From assembly GCA_029465975.1 (NCBI GenBank), contig CM055728.1, positions 9,911,619 through 9,975,618 of the forward strand: a stretch of DNA of 64,000 nucleotides. The letters run 5' to 3'. The translations under genes and the position numbers were made by a program. The stretch comes from Dallia pectoralis. Lineage: Eukaryota; Chordata; Actinopteri; Esociformes; Umbridae. Below are positions 12,801 through 25,015 of the stretch, piece after piece; within the stretch, counting starts at the first letter, position 1; every line of letters begins with the position of its first letter. The notes under the pieces are model-generated. The model was not told the DNA's origin, searched no databases, and saw only the letters and a list, made by a program, of their open reading frames with translations.

Positions 12801-14590
12801 TATGACTTATGGTATGAATGTGTTGGTCTTTGGCTTCTAATATGCACCATACGTGTCATTGTTGTGATGTTTAGCTTTTTGAGATGTGTGTTGCATATTT
12901 ATCAGCGAGGTTTAGTTTTTTTGAAATGTTTATAAAAGGGAACGTAGTTTTGTGTTCTTGATCTGAGTTTGGTTAGTAAACATTCAGCAATACACAGCAT
13001 GACCACCGGAGGGCAAGCAACTGAACAGTGGTTTTCTTGGCTGTTCAGTTGAAATTGATTTAAGGCCAGACACTACAGTCAAACAGGCTATTTTCCTCAC
13101 TTTACTCATATCACAATGAAACTTCACAAATTGATAGTGTACAAAAATAGAAGCATTTTTAATTAAAAAAAATCTGTTTTAAATGCAAAGTAGGTATTTT
13201 CTCATTTAAATATGCGCTGATTTTCATATCACACAAATCCATTTGCGTACAGGAAACATGTATATTTGAGAAAACAGCTTTTAAAGATTAGCGAGTGCAA
13301 TAACACACCTAGCCTAAATAAATACTTTTTTTCACATGCACACATCTCTTATAGTTATTTATGCATTGAGAGATAAGACATCAAATATATCTAAAAAAAA
13401 CACTAATACATCTTATTTAACTTATTTAATTTGATTTAAACAATAGAACATACAAAATACTGGTTTGTTTTTGCAAATCACGATAGAAACTTCTTCACAT
13501 TACCACATACAATAACGGGTAATTTTGCAATAGTTTTGCACTAATCAGCTATGCCTACCCTGTATGTTACCAGTCTATTTATGAAGGACAAAGTATGACA
13601 TAAGAATAAATAAATAAATGTAGAAATTACAAATTAAATACATTAAGATTATATACATTTCGGTCAATAAATATGCTATTTATGTGTGCTTGACTATGGT
13701 CAAGGACACATATTGTAATCTCACATATATATTATTATGTGTGCTTGACTATGGTCAAGGACACATATTGTAATCTCACATATATATTATTATTATTATA
13801 TCAAATTTTGACCACCTCACTCCTCCCACAGTTTTTGCACTAGATGGACAAAAAAAGGTGTCAAAATGTGCATCCCGAAACCTATTTTGTTGCTATTGTT
13901 TTGTAGAAAGTTTAATTATGTAGTTTACGAAATATTAACGATATTGTCGCTAATTAATCCTCATTGAAATACATTGACAGAATCTTCAAAACTAGAGTGA
14001 GAAAGCCCGTTCAGCAGAAAATGTAGAGAACATTTGTAAACTGCTGCTGCGGCCTGAGTTTCACCTCTTTACACACAAGTGACATATCAAAACGTTCAGT
14101 TATTTGTGCTGTCACTAAAAATGTCCAAATATAAGCTGTAGCATAAATAGTTATTACGTTATGTCCTTTTGTTTCCAACTTGCGCCTCCCCATGGAAAGC
14201 CATTAAAACGGTGATTTTCTCCACTCTAACCTGAAAGCGATTTTTGGTGTTTTTTTGTTAGTTTGTAAATTGTGATAGCGCTTACATTTCTGGGGTTACA
14301 TATACATATTATATATCAATGTAGGCCTGGTTCTTAGGATTCTCATGCTGTAATTGTTTAAACTGTGTGAGTAAAACTCTGGTTAGTAGAGCTAAAAGTA
14401 TACGACCATGCCTAAATCCTATTCGTTTGACACAGACACTAAATAGGAGGAACATTCTGGAAGGGGCGGGGGGGAGGAGGCAGCGCGCTCTGATATCGAT
14501 GAGAACAGGTGTTCCTCCTGACAAAGGCATAGTTGCCTGGCTACAGCCAAAGACACTGCCAGGCAACAGCCACAGACATATGCCTGCGGC
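12801..14590. other. AT-rich intergenic sequence
   Basis: I see no gene. A 56-bp direct duplication at about 13681-13792 carries an internal palindrome (CTTGACTATGGTCAAG) and ends in an ATT run. The rest is AT-rich and unremarkable. Confidence 0.6.
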
Positions 14591-15075
14591 AATGAATGAA
14601 TGAATGGGTAAGTTCTTTCTCTGGGTCTCTGTTTACATGTTAGCATGTTAGCACGCTAGCTAGCGTTAGCGCGGTAGCTAACGTTAGCATGTTAGCTAGC
14701 GTTAGCGCGCTAGCTAGCGTTAGCTACTACTGTAAGTGTATGCATACATTCAGACAGCCTGCAGCAATGAATGAATGGGTAAGTTCTTTCTCTGGGTCTC
14801 TGTTTACACGTTAGCATGTTAGCTAGCGTTAGCGCGCTAGCTAGCGTTCGCATGTTAGCTAGCGTTAGTTACTACTGTAAGTGTTTGCATACATTCAGAC
14901 AGCCTGCAGCAATGAATGAATGGGTAAGTTCTTTCTCTGGGTCTCTGTTTACACGTTAGCATGTTAGCTAGCGTTAGCGCGCTAGCTAGCGTTAGCTACT
15001 ACTGTAAGTGTATGCATACATCAAACAACAACGTTAGCATGCTAGCTAGCGTTAGCGCTGCTAGCTAGCTAGTTA
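14590..15075. repeat. about 155-175-bp tandem repeat containing GCTAGC/GTTAGC palindromes
   Basis: Three long units each begin with AATGAATGGGTAAGTTC and GGGTCTCTGTTTAC. They then carry self-complementary runs built from GCTAGCTAGCGTTAGCGC, and end in TACTACTGTAAGTGT. The palindromic cores vary in number between units, so the array is a repeat within a repeat. Confidence 0.85.
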
Positions 15076-15184
15076 CTCTTGTATGTGTATGCTTCATCAC
15101 TGGGTAGATTGTATTCAAACGACTTTTGTTAGTGTGCAAACTAACTAGCTAGCCAGTACTGTTCATGTAGGGTCACTAGAACAA

Positions 15185-15435
15185 CTAGACAGGTTGCAAT
15201 GCTGTTTTATATGTTACTAGGTTGATTAAAAGGCTGGTTACAATGCTGCTTAATAGGCAGGTTGCTATGTTTGTTAATAGGCTGGTTACATGCTGTTGAA
15301 TAGGCAGGTTTGCATGATAATGAATAAGCAGGTTACATGCTGTTTAATAGGCAGGTTGTTATGCTGTTTAATAGGCAGGTTACATGCTGTATATTAGGTA
15401 GGTTGCATGCTGTTTAATAGGCAGTTTATAATGCT
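15185..15435. repeat. degenerate about 28-bp tandem repeat
   Basis: Seven to nine loosely conserved units share the core GGCAGGTTACATGCTGTTTAATA. Divergence is higher than in the neighbouring arrays, so it is probably older. Confidence 0.75.
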
Positions 15436-15445
15436 GTTTCATATG

Positions 15446-15850
15446 CTACTATGGTGCATGCAGCAGCAATGTGTATTCATGAGTAATGACTGATAGGTTT
15501 AACACATTGTATACTATGGTGCATGTAGCAGCAGTGTGTATTCATGAGTAATGTCTGATAGGTTTAACACATTGTATACTATGGTGCATGCAGCAGCAGT
15601 GTGTATTCATGAGTAATGACTGATAGGTTTAACACATTGTATACTATGGTGCATGTAGCAGCAGTGTGTATTCATGAGTAATGTCTGATAGGTTTAACAC
15701 ATTGCATACTATGGTGCATGCAGTAGCAGTGTGTATTCATGAGTAATGACTGATAGGTTTAACACATTGCATACTATGGTGCATGCAGCAGCAGTGTGTA
15801 TTCATGAGTATTGACTGATAGGTTTAACACATTGCATACTATGGCGCAGC
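15446..15850. repeat. 65-bp tandem repeat, six copies, alternating variants
   Basis: Units begin ATACTATGGTGCATG and contain GTGTATTCATGAGTAATG and GGTTTAACACATTG. Odd and even copies differ consistently at first (GCAGCAG with GACTG, TAGCAG with GTCTG), which points to a 130-bp dimer that was later amplified. Confidence 0.9.
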
Positions 15851-16879
15851 AGCAGCAGTGTCACCTCAGTTTGGCAGTTGATATCAGTACACAGTCGACT
15901 ACTGGTGGCCGCAAGCACACATCACAATTTCAGCAGAAATTGTACGCTATCTAGTTCTGTATGTTTTTTATTTATTAATGTATTTATTTATGTATTTACA
16001 CGCGTATTTATTTACACTTTTCTACATTTCAACATTTATTTATTCATATATTTATACACGTATTTATGCTTTTCTACTTTTATGTATTTATGTGTCAGTA
16101 TGTTAATAAGGTAGGCGGTCCTACCTCAGTCTACAGCTGGATTGGTTACATTGGTGTGAATCTACTACTACTGCCTTAACTTGTACACTGCTGAGAGATT
16201 TCCCTTTTGCTGCTATTAGCTGAAATAAAGTTCACTGTCCAGAATAAAAATACATTTCATAGCAGTCATATGCAGTGCCATAACTACCATTGAGGACACC
16301 GAGGTCATGTCCTCTGTATTTTTTTCTGTGATATATATTTTTGAGTAATTTCATTGTGAATGGAAAATAGCCGACGAGTCGAGAAGTCTACGGATCGTCG
16401 TCACAGACACGTAGCCTACTTGTCTTGTCAGTCAAAACAAAAATTGTTGGCTGTAGTCGTTGTCTTCAGGACTTATCTCGTCTAATATATATTTTTACAC
16501 ATAGGCGTAATCCTATGGGGGGGGGCAATATTCAAAGAAGGACAATTTGTCCACCCCATATTGATCATAATATTGATTATGCGGGCAATATCGATGTGAC
16601 TGGTAAAACCTAACGTCTTTCTTTTCAGCACCGAAAATATAAAATCCTGGTCGGTCCATTTCACAAATCCATTTGACTTGCCTTACACATTAACAAAAGT
16701 TATTTCTCCTGAAATCCATGTCATGTTTTCCCTATATCTTTGTACTCTTGTGAGCGCGGAATGAGACAGACATGGCACATGGATGATATTCAGTATTTGG
16801 TGAACATAATCCCTTAGATAACGACTAGGTGCATTTCACTAGAATTTCGAATTGTAGAATTAGTGCGAACTTCGATTGC

Positions 16880-17165
16880 AATACTATACAGCTTTAATGA
16901 ATGGGACTTTAAAAAAGCCAGCTGATACTATCCAGGGACGGACTGGGACTAAAAAAGTAAAAGCACAACATTTCTTAATATTAGCTACTGCATGTGGCAT
17001 TTTAGAGCTAAAATGTTGAAGTTTAGCTGTTTTAAATACATCATACACATGGTCAACATTAGAATTCAGAAAATAAAATCTAAAGACAATGTGGCATCTG
17101 GTAGGGGGAATCGAACCCGCGTCGCCCTGATCCACAGCCGAGCGCACCAACCACAGCTCTAAACA
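16880..17165 (-). repeat. tRNA-derived SINE-like element (low certainty)
   Basis: Read on the minus strand, about 17160-17085 has a pol III B-box-like GGTTCGATTCC preceded by an A-box-like GTGGTTGGTGCGC. This is the order seen in the tRNA heads of SINEs. The acceptor-stem ends do not pair convincingly, so it is not a functional tRNA. The tail downstream is AT-rich. The boundaries are approximate. Confidence 0.5.
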
Positions 17166-17859
17166 TATTAGTGGGAAAAAAAGCAGTGATGACTGTGTGT
17201 GATGGAGTACCAGATCACACAGATGGCCAGTCCGCCCCTGCTACTACTTATATTACAGGTAGGTTAGCAGCATTTCGCAAACATTCAAACTCAGACTTTT
17301 ATATTTTTTGGATCAAAAAAAAGGGGGGGGGGATTTTTTTGTTACGGCACTGCCGCTGGGGATATTGCTCATGTGTTTGGAGTGTGCGAGAGAACTATTC
17401 GTCGGAGGATGGTACAGCATGGGATAAGGTAGTTTTAATCCACGTTTTGTCTATGAATACTTTACTGACATGATTTTCACTGGTGTAGTAATGGTTACAA
17501 TTCTCTGTCGAGTGATCGGGCACCCCTCAGTAGCAGCGGATGAGCTGCGGAGATTCGGTTTGCGGTTGTGTCATGTAATTGTTAGGGATCGTTTGCTTCT
17601 GTCTGGTTCGAGCAGCTGACCAATCCTGCTTCAGACTGATGATAGGACCACCCACTTAATTAACATATTGACACATAAATACAGAAATGTGGAAATACAT
17701 AAATACCGAAATGTGAAAATACATTAATAAATAAAATAATAAATATTTAAATACTGAAATAGCCTATTTATTGACAGAAATGTACATTATTTGTTATTTC
17801 TACATTTATTCATTTATTTATTCTTATGTCATATTTTGTCCTTCATATCTATTAGCTGC

Positions 17860-18300
17860 TGTTGGTGCCTGTAGACTTTCTCCGCAGTGTCACAGGACCT
17901 GGGCCTACTCTTAGCACATTGCTGATGCTGTATCTACTCTCACTATACGCCTCTCATCTTCCTCTCTGATGGTATCTAGTGCTTTCAAGCCACAGTTTGT
18001 CCATAACATTTGAGATGGCATCACTTTGAACGTATCACAGAGTTCGGACATGCATTTTGCGTTTTGTGCTCCCCCGTGCTGTGTTCTTAGCCTATAATTA
18101 CTCGGTAAACAGCATCCAGGCTCCTCAGCTCCATCCACGTACCGCCTCTTTGACCATTTTCGTTTATCCGGGAGTGACGTGCTGCCAATCTGGCGACGGT
18201 CGGCTACGCCCACTTTAGGCTTCAAAAACGGTCTTCAGAACCATACAGGTGACGTCACGGATACTACGTATGTCCATATCTTTATACAGTCTATGCAGTG
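17860..18300 (-). repeat. unclassified dispersed repeat fragment
   Basis: On the minus strand the segment starts CATAGACTGTATAAAGATATGGAC and then GTGACGTCACC, a phrase I associate with repeats scattered through teleost genomes. No transposase or reverse-transcriptase motif is visible. The class assignment is open. Confidence 0.35.
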
Positions 18301-18891
18301 CATACACTTCTCCTAAATGCTTTACTTTAAAGCGTGTACACTCTTATCATGACAGAACTGCAGAATCCCTGGTTGATACTATAATCCCTATAATTATCTG
18401 TAACTAGTACTCTACACTGAGGGCAGATCATTTATAAGTACATTTATTTGTTTTAATGAAATCTAAGCCACTGCTGGCTATCTTGTTGTCTGCTGTCTGA
18501 TATTTCACTGGCGCTGCAGGCTGTCATTTCTGTGTGCATAAGCTTGCGTTGTGACTCTTCTATCTCTTTTATTTCGATCGGCAGATCACGCAATTCTTTG
18601 TTTTCTGTAATGCTTTTATCGCATTTATTAATTGAGAGAGCCTTTTACCACTCGACTTCAGACAGAATTGGCTCACTGTGTAATGATGATCGACGGTTTT
18701 TCTAAAGAGTATGGAAGCTGATCAATGTGATTTCTGTGGTTATGCGCGGATAGTCACAAACAAGGAAGTGTTTTCACGTCACATGAGGCGATCTAAATAT
18801 CAAGTGACCTCAAATGGGCTTTAAATGCCAGTAACCAATCGGATTTCAAGGAATAACTCGTATTTTTTTTCCAAAAATCATTATGTGTACA

Positions 18892-20288
18892 CAGGGCCTG
18901 AAGTTAACGTTTTTGGCCACCAGCCACTGTGGCAGGTGGATTTTGAAATCTACCTGCCACAGTGTTTTTTTACCAGCCAAAATGTTTTGTGCCTAAAATA
19001 AAGGTGAATGACTCAGAAAATGCATAAGAATGGTTCTTGAACTTGTACAGAATACACATTAAAGTGCTGTCGAGTTATTAACCAACTTAACCAATCTAAT
19101 TTATGACTAGATCAATATAATGACTTACAACTGTATCTGACCTGGTGTGGCAGGCGTTTAGAATAGAAAATAACAAATATAAACAGCTAATCATCTCACT
19201 GAAGGTCTCATTTATTTAGTTAACACCTGCAAGTTAACTGCATCCATTAGTCACTTTTTATATTAACAATAAACATAACATTTATATCAAAATACTATTT
19301 TTAAGTTTGTACTAGGGTTGCACGATATTGACAAAATGTGATCTTGCGATATTGATATTAATTTCGATATTATTTAACATATGTAAAAACACAAAAGTTA
19401 TGGGAAAATGCCTCAAAATAGATTAATATATATAAATAAACTCGATTGTGGCGTTTGCACTCATCCTATAGTGGCATGTGTGGTTTTTAAGATGGGAAAA
19501 ATAGGTTGGTTGTATTTCCTGTTGCCCGGTGTATCACCATACCGCAGGGTTTGCAGAGTACAACAGATTGAGCGACATTAGTTTGCTGAAACTTTTCTTA
19601 AACTTCTCTAACTCGCTTTTTCTCGCTTTGTCCGGGGGTCTCTATTTCTCTTCACTCACGTAGTCGGAGTTAACACATACGTCACGTGTTCGATAGGGTC
19701 TGTTCGTTTAGTGGACCCGTGTGCTCACACATACGTCACCTGTTCGATAGGGTCTGTTCGTTTAGTGGACCCGTTTGCTCACACATACGTCACCTGTTCG
19801 ATAGGGTCTGTTCGTTTAGTGGACCCGTTTGCTGTCACTTGCATGTGACAGGGCAACTGACCAATTAAACGTGATCATTATATATAGTTTTCAAGCGTGC
19901 GCTTAAATCGAACACAACTAAGCCACAAAGCCAACCGACGCATCTCTCCACAAAATAAATGTATAAATAAATATCGCACTTCTTGCGACATTTTCGATAT
20001 TGATATTGTGCAACGTGATATTTTATTTTTGGAACCGTCCTCCTCATCCTCTTTTCGTTGATCTACAGCCGGCAACCTCTTCACGCCAGCATTTTGTCTC
20101 GAACGTCCAAGTAAATAGCGGGGCTTGCTTAACAAAAACAATAGGCTACGTGATTGGTCAACAACACAACGCTTGCTCGATGTTGTGTTGTCTTATTGGC
20201 TACCCGCCAACGTGGCAGGTAGATCGACGGTTTCACCCGCCAATCACAAAAGTTACCCGCATTTGGCGGGTGCCAATTTCATGCCCTG
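18892..20288. mobile_element. hAT-like non-autonomous DNA transposon with intact 8-bp target-site duplication
   Basis: The ends are short terminal inverted repeats (left CAGGGCCTGAAGTT, right read inward CAGGGCATGAAATT). They are flanked by a perfect 8-bp duplication TGTGTACA at 18884-18891 and 20289-20296. CAGGG-type ends with 8-bp duplications are characteristic of the hAT superfamily. Both subterminal regions also share inverted CTACCTGCCAC motifs. I see no transposase, so it is non-autonomous. The interior contains a second pair of inverted GTTGCACGATATT/AATATTGTGCAAC ends (about 19316-20013), possibly a nested insertion, and a 54-bp triplication. Confidence 0.8.
19675..19835. repeat. 54-bp triplication inside the hAT-like element
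   Basis: Three nearly identical 54-bp copies contain CACACATACGTCACGTGTTC and GGGTCTGTTCGTTTAGTGGACC. They sit within the inner inverted-repeat segment. Confidence 0.9.
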
Positions 20289-20664
20289 TGTGTACAGATA
20301 AAATAACCAAATATGGACTTACTAAAATTGAAGCAAAATTATATTTTTTTACTGTGGTGGCTCTCACGTGGCATAATAAAATGACATTGCCCTTTGGACG
20401 GTGGGTATGGTGTTTATGGTGTTTTCTTGTTTTTTCATCATGGATTTACCACTCCCTGTGTCAGGTGTGCTTCTGCAAGCTCAATTGTTGTTGTCGCTCA
20501 ATGAAGGGTTTGAGATTGCAAAATGGCATGGTTAGATTTCCAATTCTCACAAAGCTGAAATGATTCAAGGAATATTGTAGGACAGAGTTGGTGATGTTTT
20601 GCTAGTCTTCTGTTGCCTCCCTACCTTGGTAAATGGGTAAGGTAGAGGTGGTGCTCGCGAGTCG

Positions 20665-21985
20665 CAACTCCTCTGCTTTACACTACTCTCTGCTTTACAC
20701 TACTCCCCTGCTTTACACTACTCCCCTGCTTTACACTACTCCCCTGATTTACACTACTCCCTGCTTTACACTACTCCCCTGCTTTACACTACTCTCTGCT
20801 TTACACTGCTCCCCTGCTTTACACTGCTCCCCTGATTTACACAACTCCTCTGCTTTACACTGCTCCCCTGCTTTACACAACTCCTCTGCTTTACACTACT
20901 CCCTGCTTTACACTACTCCCCTGCTTTACACTAATCCCCCGCTTTACACTACTCCCCCGCTTTACATTTCTCCCCCGCTTTACACTACTCCTCTGCTTTA
21001 CACTACTCCCTGCTTTACACTACTCCCCCGCTTTACACTACTCCCCTGCTTTACACTACTCCCCTGCTTTACACTACTCCTCTGCTTTACACTACTCCTC
21101 TGCTTTACACTACTCCTCTGCTTTACACTACTCCTCTGCTTTACACTACTCCTCTGCTTTACACTACTCCGCTGCTTTACACTACTCCCCTGCTTTACAC
21201 TACTCCGCTGCTTTACACTACTCCGCTGCTTTACACTACTCCGCTGCTTTACACTACTCCCCTGCTTTACACTACTCCCCTGCTTTACACTACTCCCCTG
21301 GTTTACACTACGCCCCTGCTTTACACTACTCCCCCGCTTTACACTACTCCCTGTTTTACAGTACTCCCTGCTTTAAACTATTCCCTGCTTTACACTACTC
21401 CCTGCTTTAAACTACTCCCTGCTTTACACTACTCCCTGCTTTACACTACTCCCTGCTTTACACTACTCCCTGCGTTACACTACTCCCTGCTTTACACTAC
21501 TCCCTATTTTGCACTACTCCCTGCTTTAAACTACTTCTTGCTTTACACTACTCCCCTGCTTTACCCTACTCCTAAGCTTTACACTACTCCCCTGCTTTAC
21601 ACTACTCCCCCGATTTACACTACTCCCCTGCTTTACACTACTCCCCCGCTTTACACTACTCCCCCGCTTTACACTACTCCCTGTTTTACAGTTCTTCCTG
21701 CTTTAAACTATTCCCTGCTTTACACTACTCCCTGCTTTAAACTACTCCCTGCTTTACACTACTCCCTGCTTTACACTACTCCCTATTTTGCACTACTCCC
21801 TGCTTTAAACTACTCCTTGCTTTACACTACTCCCCCGATTTACACTACTCCCCTGCTTTACCCTACTCCTAAGCTTTACACTACTCCCTGTTTTACACTA
21901 CTCCCTGCTTTAAACTACTCCCTGCTTTAAACTACTCCCTGCTTTACACTACTCCCCAGCTTTACACTACTCCCTGCTTCACTCT
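20665..21985. repeat. 1.3-kb minisatellite of 17/18-bp units, about 75 copies
   Basis: Units are CTGCTTTACACTACTCC with an extra C in many copies, so 17- and 18-bp versions mix. Runs of 18-bp units keep a reading frame open and give an apparent Cys-Phe-Thr-Leu-Leu-Pro repeat. This is a by-product of the repeat and not a gene. It is the longest array in the window. Confidence 0.97.
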
Positions 21986-23190
21986 AATCATGGAGGCTTT
22001 ATTATCAATGACAAAAAGTCAGTAAGGATAAATGCCAAAATAAAGCCTGGCAAGGCTTAAGACTAATGCCTACAGTTTTGTAATGTAAAAGAAATACAGA
22101 ACAATTGGGGAGTTTCACTATCAGGGGTTTTGCATTTTTATAAACTAAACACAACCTTATCACAAAAAAGTGTTGTCTTTAGTATTGTAATTATTGTTAT
22201 TATACATTTCTATTGCTAATATGACCTTATGGTTGATTTTTGTACATAATATTGAAGAGATGAGCAAAATGAGCTGTCTTGTCTGGAAATGTCTTTTCAG
22301 TTCTAGCAATTTTGCTTTGCTTTCCATTTTAGAAGCCGAGAAGACTATGATCCAGCCCCTTTAATAAGTGTTAGTAAACATGGGCAGGTCTCTACATTGT
22401 CAGTGTTTTCAAATAAATATGTTATTTTGGCTTTCCTATAATCACAGAACACTGGCCAAGTAATGAGCTTATGGTGAAACCGCCACACTAATTTCTAGCT
22501 CAATGAGTTTCAGGGAGAAAGGAACCTAGGTTATTAGTAGCAGTGGTTTTTGGCATCACGCAGACTGTAATCATTTTATGTAATTACGGACATGACAGTG
22601 AAAAGGAACATTCTCTGCCTGTGAGGCTGGAGAGTCCCCACACATCAAATAGATTAGTGTTGGGGGTTGCTGGACTAGAGGTTAGAACACAGCAAGTGGA
22701 GGATCGATCCAAGGCTTCACATTGTCAGCCTTTTATGGGCATAACTCAATCAGGATGAAATGGAAGAACCGAATGGCCCCGGCTGTCTGCAAAAAGACTG
22801 ACGGCAAATCTCATGAGGTGAAGGTGACTTAGGTTAATTCATCTGGAAAAGCTATTTTCGTACAAAGTTTCAGCTGTCAATAAATATAGGGAACATTTAA
22901 ATCCTGCACCAGGTCTTGATTAATTAAATCTATTAATTCATTGAGACCATCCCCAGACCATCTCTGACCCGCCGCCAAACCGGCTGGATGATGTTGCAGG
23001 CAGCATATCGTTCACCACGCTGTCTCCGGACTCATTCACATCTCACATCTTACTGTGAACCTACTTGCATCTGTGTAGAGAACGAGGCACCAATAGCGGA
23101 CCTGCCTATTCTGCTGTTTTCTGGACAGAGCCAATCGAGCTGCATGATGCTGGGCTGTGAGCACACGTCCCATTAGAGGACGTCAGGCTC
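21986..23190. other. intergenic sequence, nothing recognised
   Basis: Moderately AT-rich single-copy-looking sequence. No gene, RNA or mobile element can be supported. Confidence 0.5.
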
Positions 23191-23195
23191 TCATG

Positions 23196-23650
23196 CCACC
23201 ATGACTAGTGCACTAGCAACATGCTAAACCTGGAGGAGCTGGACTACCTGAATGGGCTGTAGGTACCACCTCATGCTACCAGTAGTGACTAGTACACTAG
23301 CAACATGCTAAACCTGGAGGAGCTGAACTACCTGAATGGGCTGTAGGTACCACCTCATGATACCAGTAGTGACTAGTACACTAGCAACATGCTAAACCTG
23401 GAGGAGCTGGACTACCTGTGCAACCTGAATGGGCTGTAGGTACCACCTCATGCTACCAGTAGTGACTAGTACACTAGCAACATGCTAAACCTGGAGGAGC
23501 TGAACTACCTGAATGGGCTGTAGGTACCACCTCATGCTACCAGTAGTGACTAGTACACTAGCAACATGCTAAACCTGGAGGAGCTGTACTACCTGTGCAA
23601 CCTGAATGGGCTGTAGGTACCACATCATGCTGCCAGTAGTGACTAGTACA
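23196..23650. repeat. about 98/110-bp tandem repeat, five copies
   Basis: Units contain GTGACTAGTACACTAGCAAC, ATGCTAAACCTGGAGGAGCTG and GGGCTGTAGGTACCACCTC. Some copies carry an extra TGTGCAACC-type insertion, which gives two lengths that alternate. Confidence 0.9.
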
Positions 23651-23929
23651 CTAAGAAAACACAAAACTAGACTAGATTCAGTCAGGAAGAATAAGGAAGA
23701 GAGTAATAAACTGTGACCACTACATGCTAAACCATCTCCTTTTTGGAGGTTGTCTTGCTGTTGCCTCTCCAGTACACCTGTTGTCACTTTCATTTGCACC
23801 AAAACATTTGACATCGAATCACAATCGCTTATGCTTACTAACTGTACATATTAATATCCCTGAGCAATCAGCAGTCGAAGATCAATCCATATGCAATGCA
23901 AAAACTATTCTTACGCATCAAAGAGAATT

Positions 23930-24691
23930 TTGGGGATGGATCTGGGAAAGATTTATTACAATTTTCCAAGAGCACAGTGGGCTTCATCATTGTAAAAGGG
24001 AAGGAGTTTGAAACCCTGAACTCTCTTCTTTTCTTTTTTTCTTTTATTATTTTTTATTATTATTATTGAACAGGGGGACATTGGTAACATTGAAGGTTAG
24101 CACTCAGAGTAGACCACTGCCCTTTCTTTTTTTCCCACCCAATCCCATAACAGTCCCTATGACCAACCCACTAGGCCACTCTAACAAAACATCAGAAAAA
24201 AAAACAGGAAGGTTCTTGAGGAAACCTCAGACTGGAGTGAAGATTCTTCTTTCAGCATGATAACAACCGTTAGCCCACAGCTAAGATGGCTCCAGAGTGA
24301 CTTCTGAACTGGTCTGTTAATGTCCTTGAGTGGCCCAGTCAAAGTTAAGACTTCAATCTCTGAAAATATCGGTGGAGAGACCTGACGATTGTAATTCACA
24401 GATGCTCACTATCCAATCTGACATAGCTTGAAATAATACACCTGCGGAAGAAGGGACAGAACTGAGTCATATTGCTGTGAAAGGCTCTTCTAAAAGGTAC
24501 TGAATAAAGAGTCCAAATACCTATTTACATGAGATCTTTTTTATTTTCAATAAACGAGCAGAAATGTCTAAAATGTGTTTTTGCTTAGTCATTTAAGTTT
24601 TTCTTGTGTAGGTTAATTTGAAAACATTTGTCGATAACACAACACGATGTGGAGAAAAAAAAGAGTCTGACAATTATCCAATGGCACTGTA
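23930..24691 (+). mobile_element. Tc1-like transposon fragment, degraded
   Basis: About 23930-24010 resembles the transposase DNA-binding N-terminus (the stretch around CCAAGAGCACAGTGGGCTTCATC). About 24320-24530 resembles the C-terminus (a GAGTGGCCCAG start, then GGAGAGACCTGA). The right end reads AATGGCACTGTA, like the usual Tc1-family terminus. The central catalytic region is replaced by unrelated sequence with T-rich runs. Stops and frameshifts are frequent, so it is inactive. Confidence 0.7.
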
Positions 24692-25015
24692 TGGCTTATA
24701 ATACAACATTGGTCCTGATTGGTTAAAAATGGGGCAGTTTTGAATTGCAAATTCACTTAATACCTTTAACAAAATGTTATAAGCTAAACCCTTATCTTCT
24801 TCCAACAGGAGTGTTTCCCACTCGACACGTGACCCCAACTTCGCTCTCCCAGTGGTGGTTTTCAAGCACTCTGTCGCGGTCACGCATACGCTTAGGACTA
24901 GTCCGACCGTTATAATGTATGACTGTTAGAAAAGAGTAAAATAGTATAACTTTTCTAGAGCTACACTGAACAGATCCCCTGTGGGTGGATATTCAACAGA
25001 GAAGAGGTCAGAACA

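Noticed and set aside
17085..17165. Possible tRNA gene on the minus strand
   Set aside because: A- and B-box-like motifs are present but acceptor-stem ends do not pair; fits a SINE head better.
20633..21376. A 247-codon open frame with Cys-Phe-Thr-Leu-Leu-Pro repeats
   Set aside because: It is the translation of a 17/18-bp minisatellite; frame breaks occur wherever a 17-bp unit appears and there is no promoter, splice or homology support.
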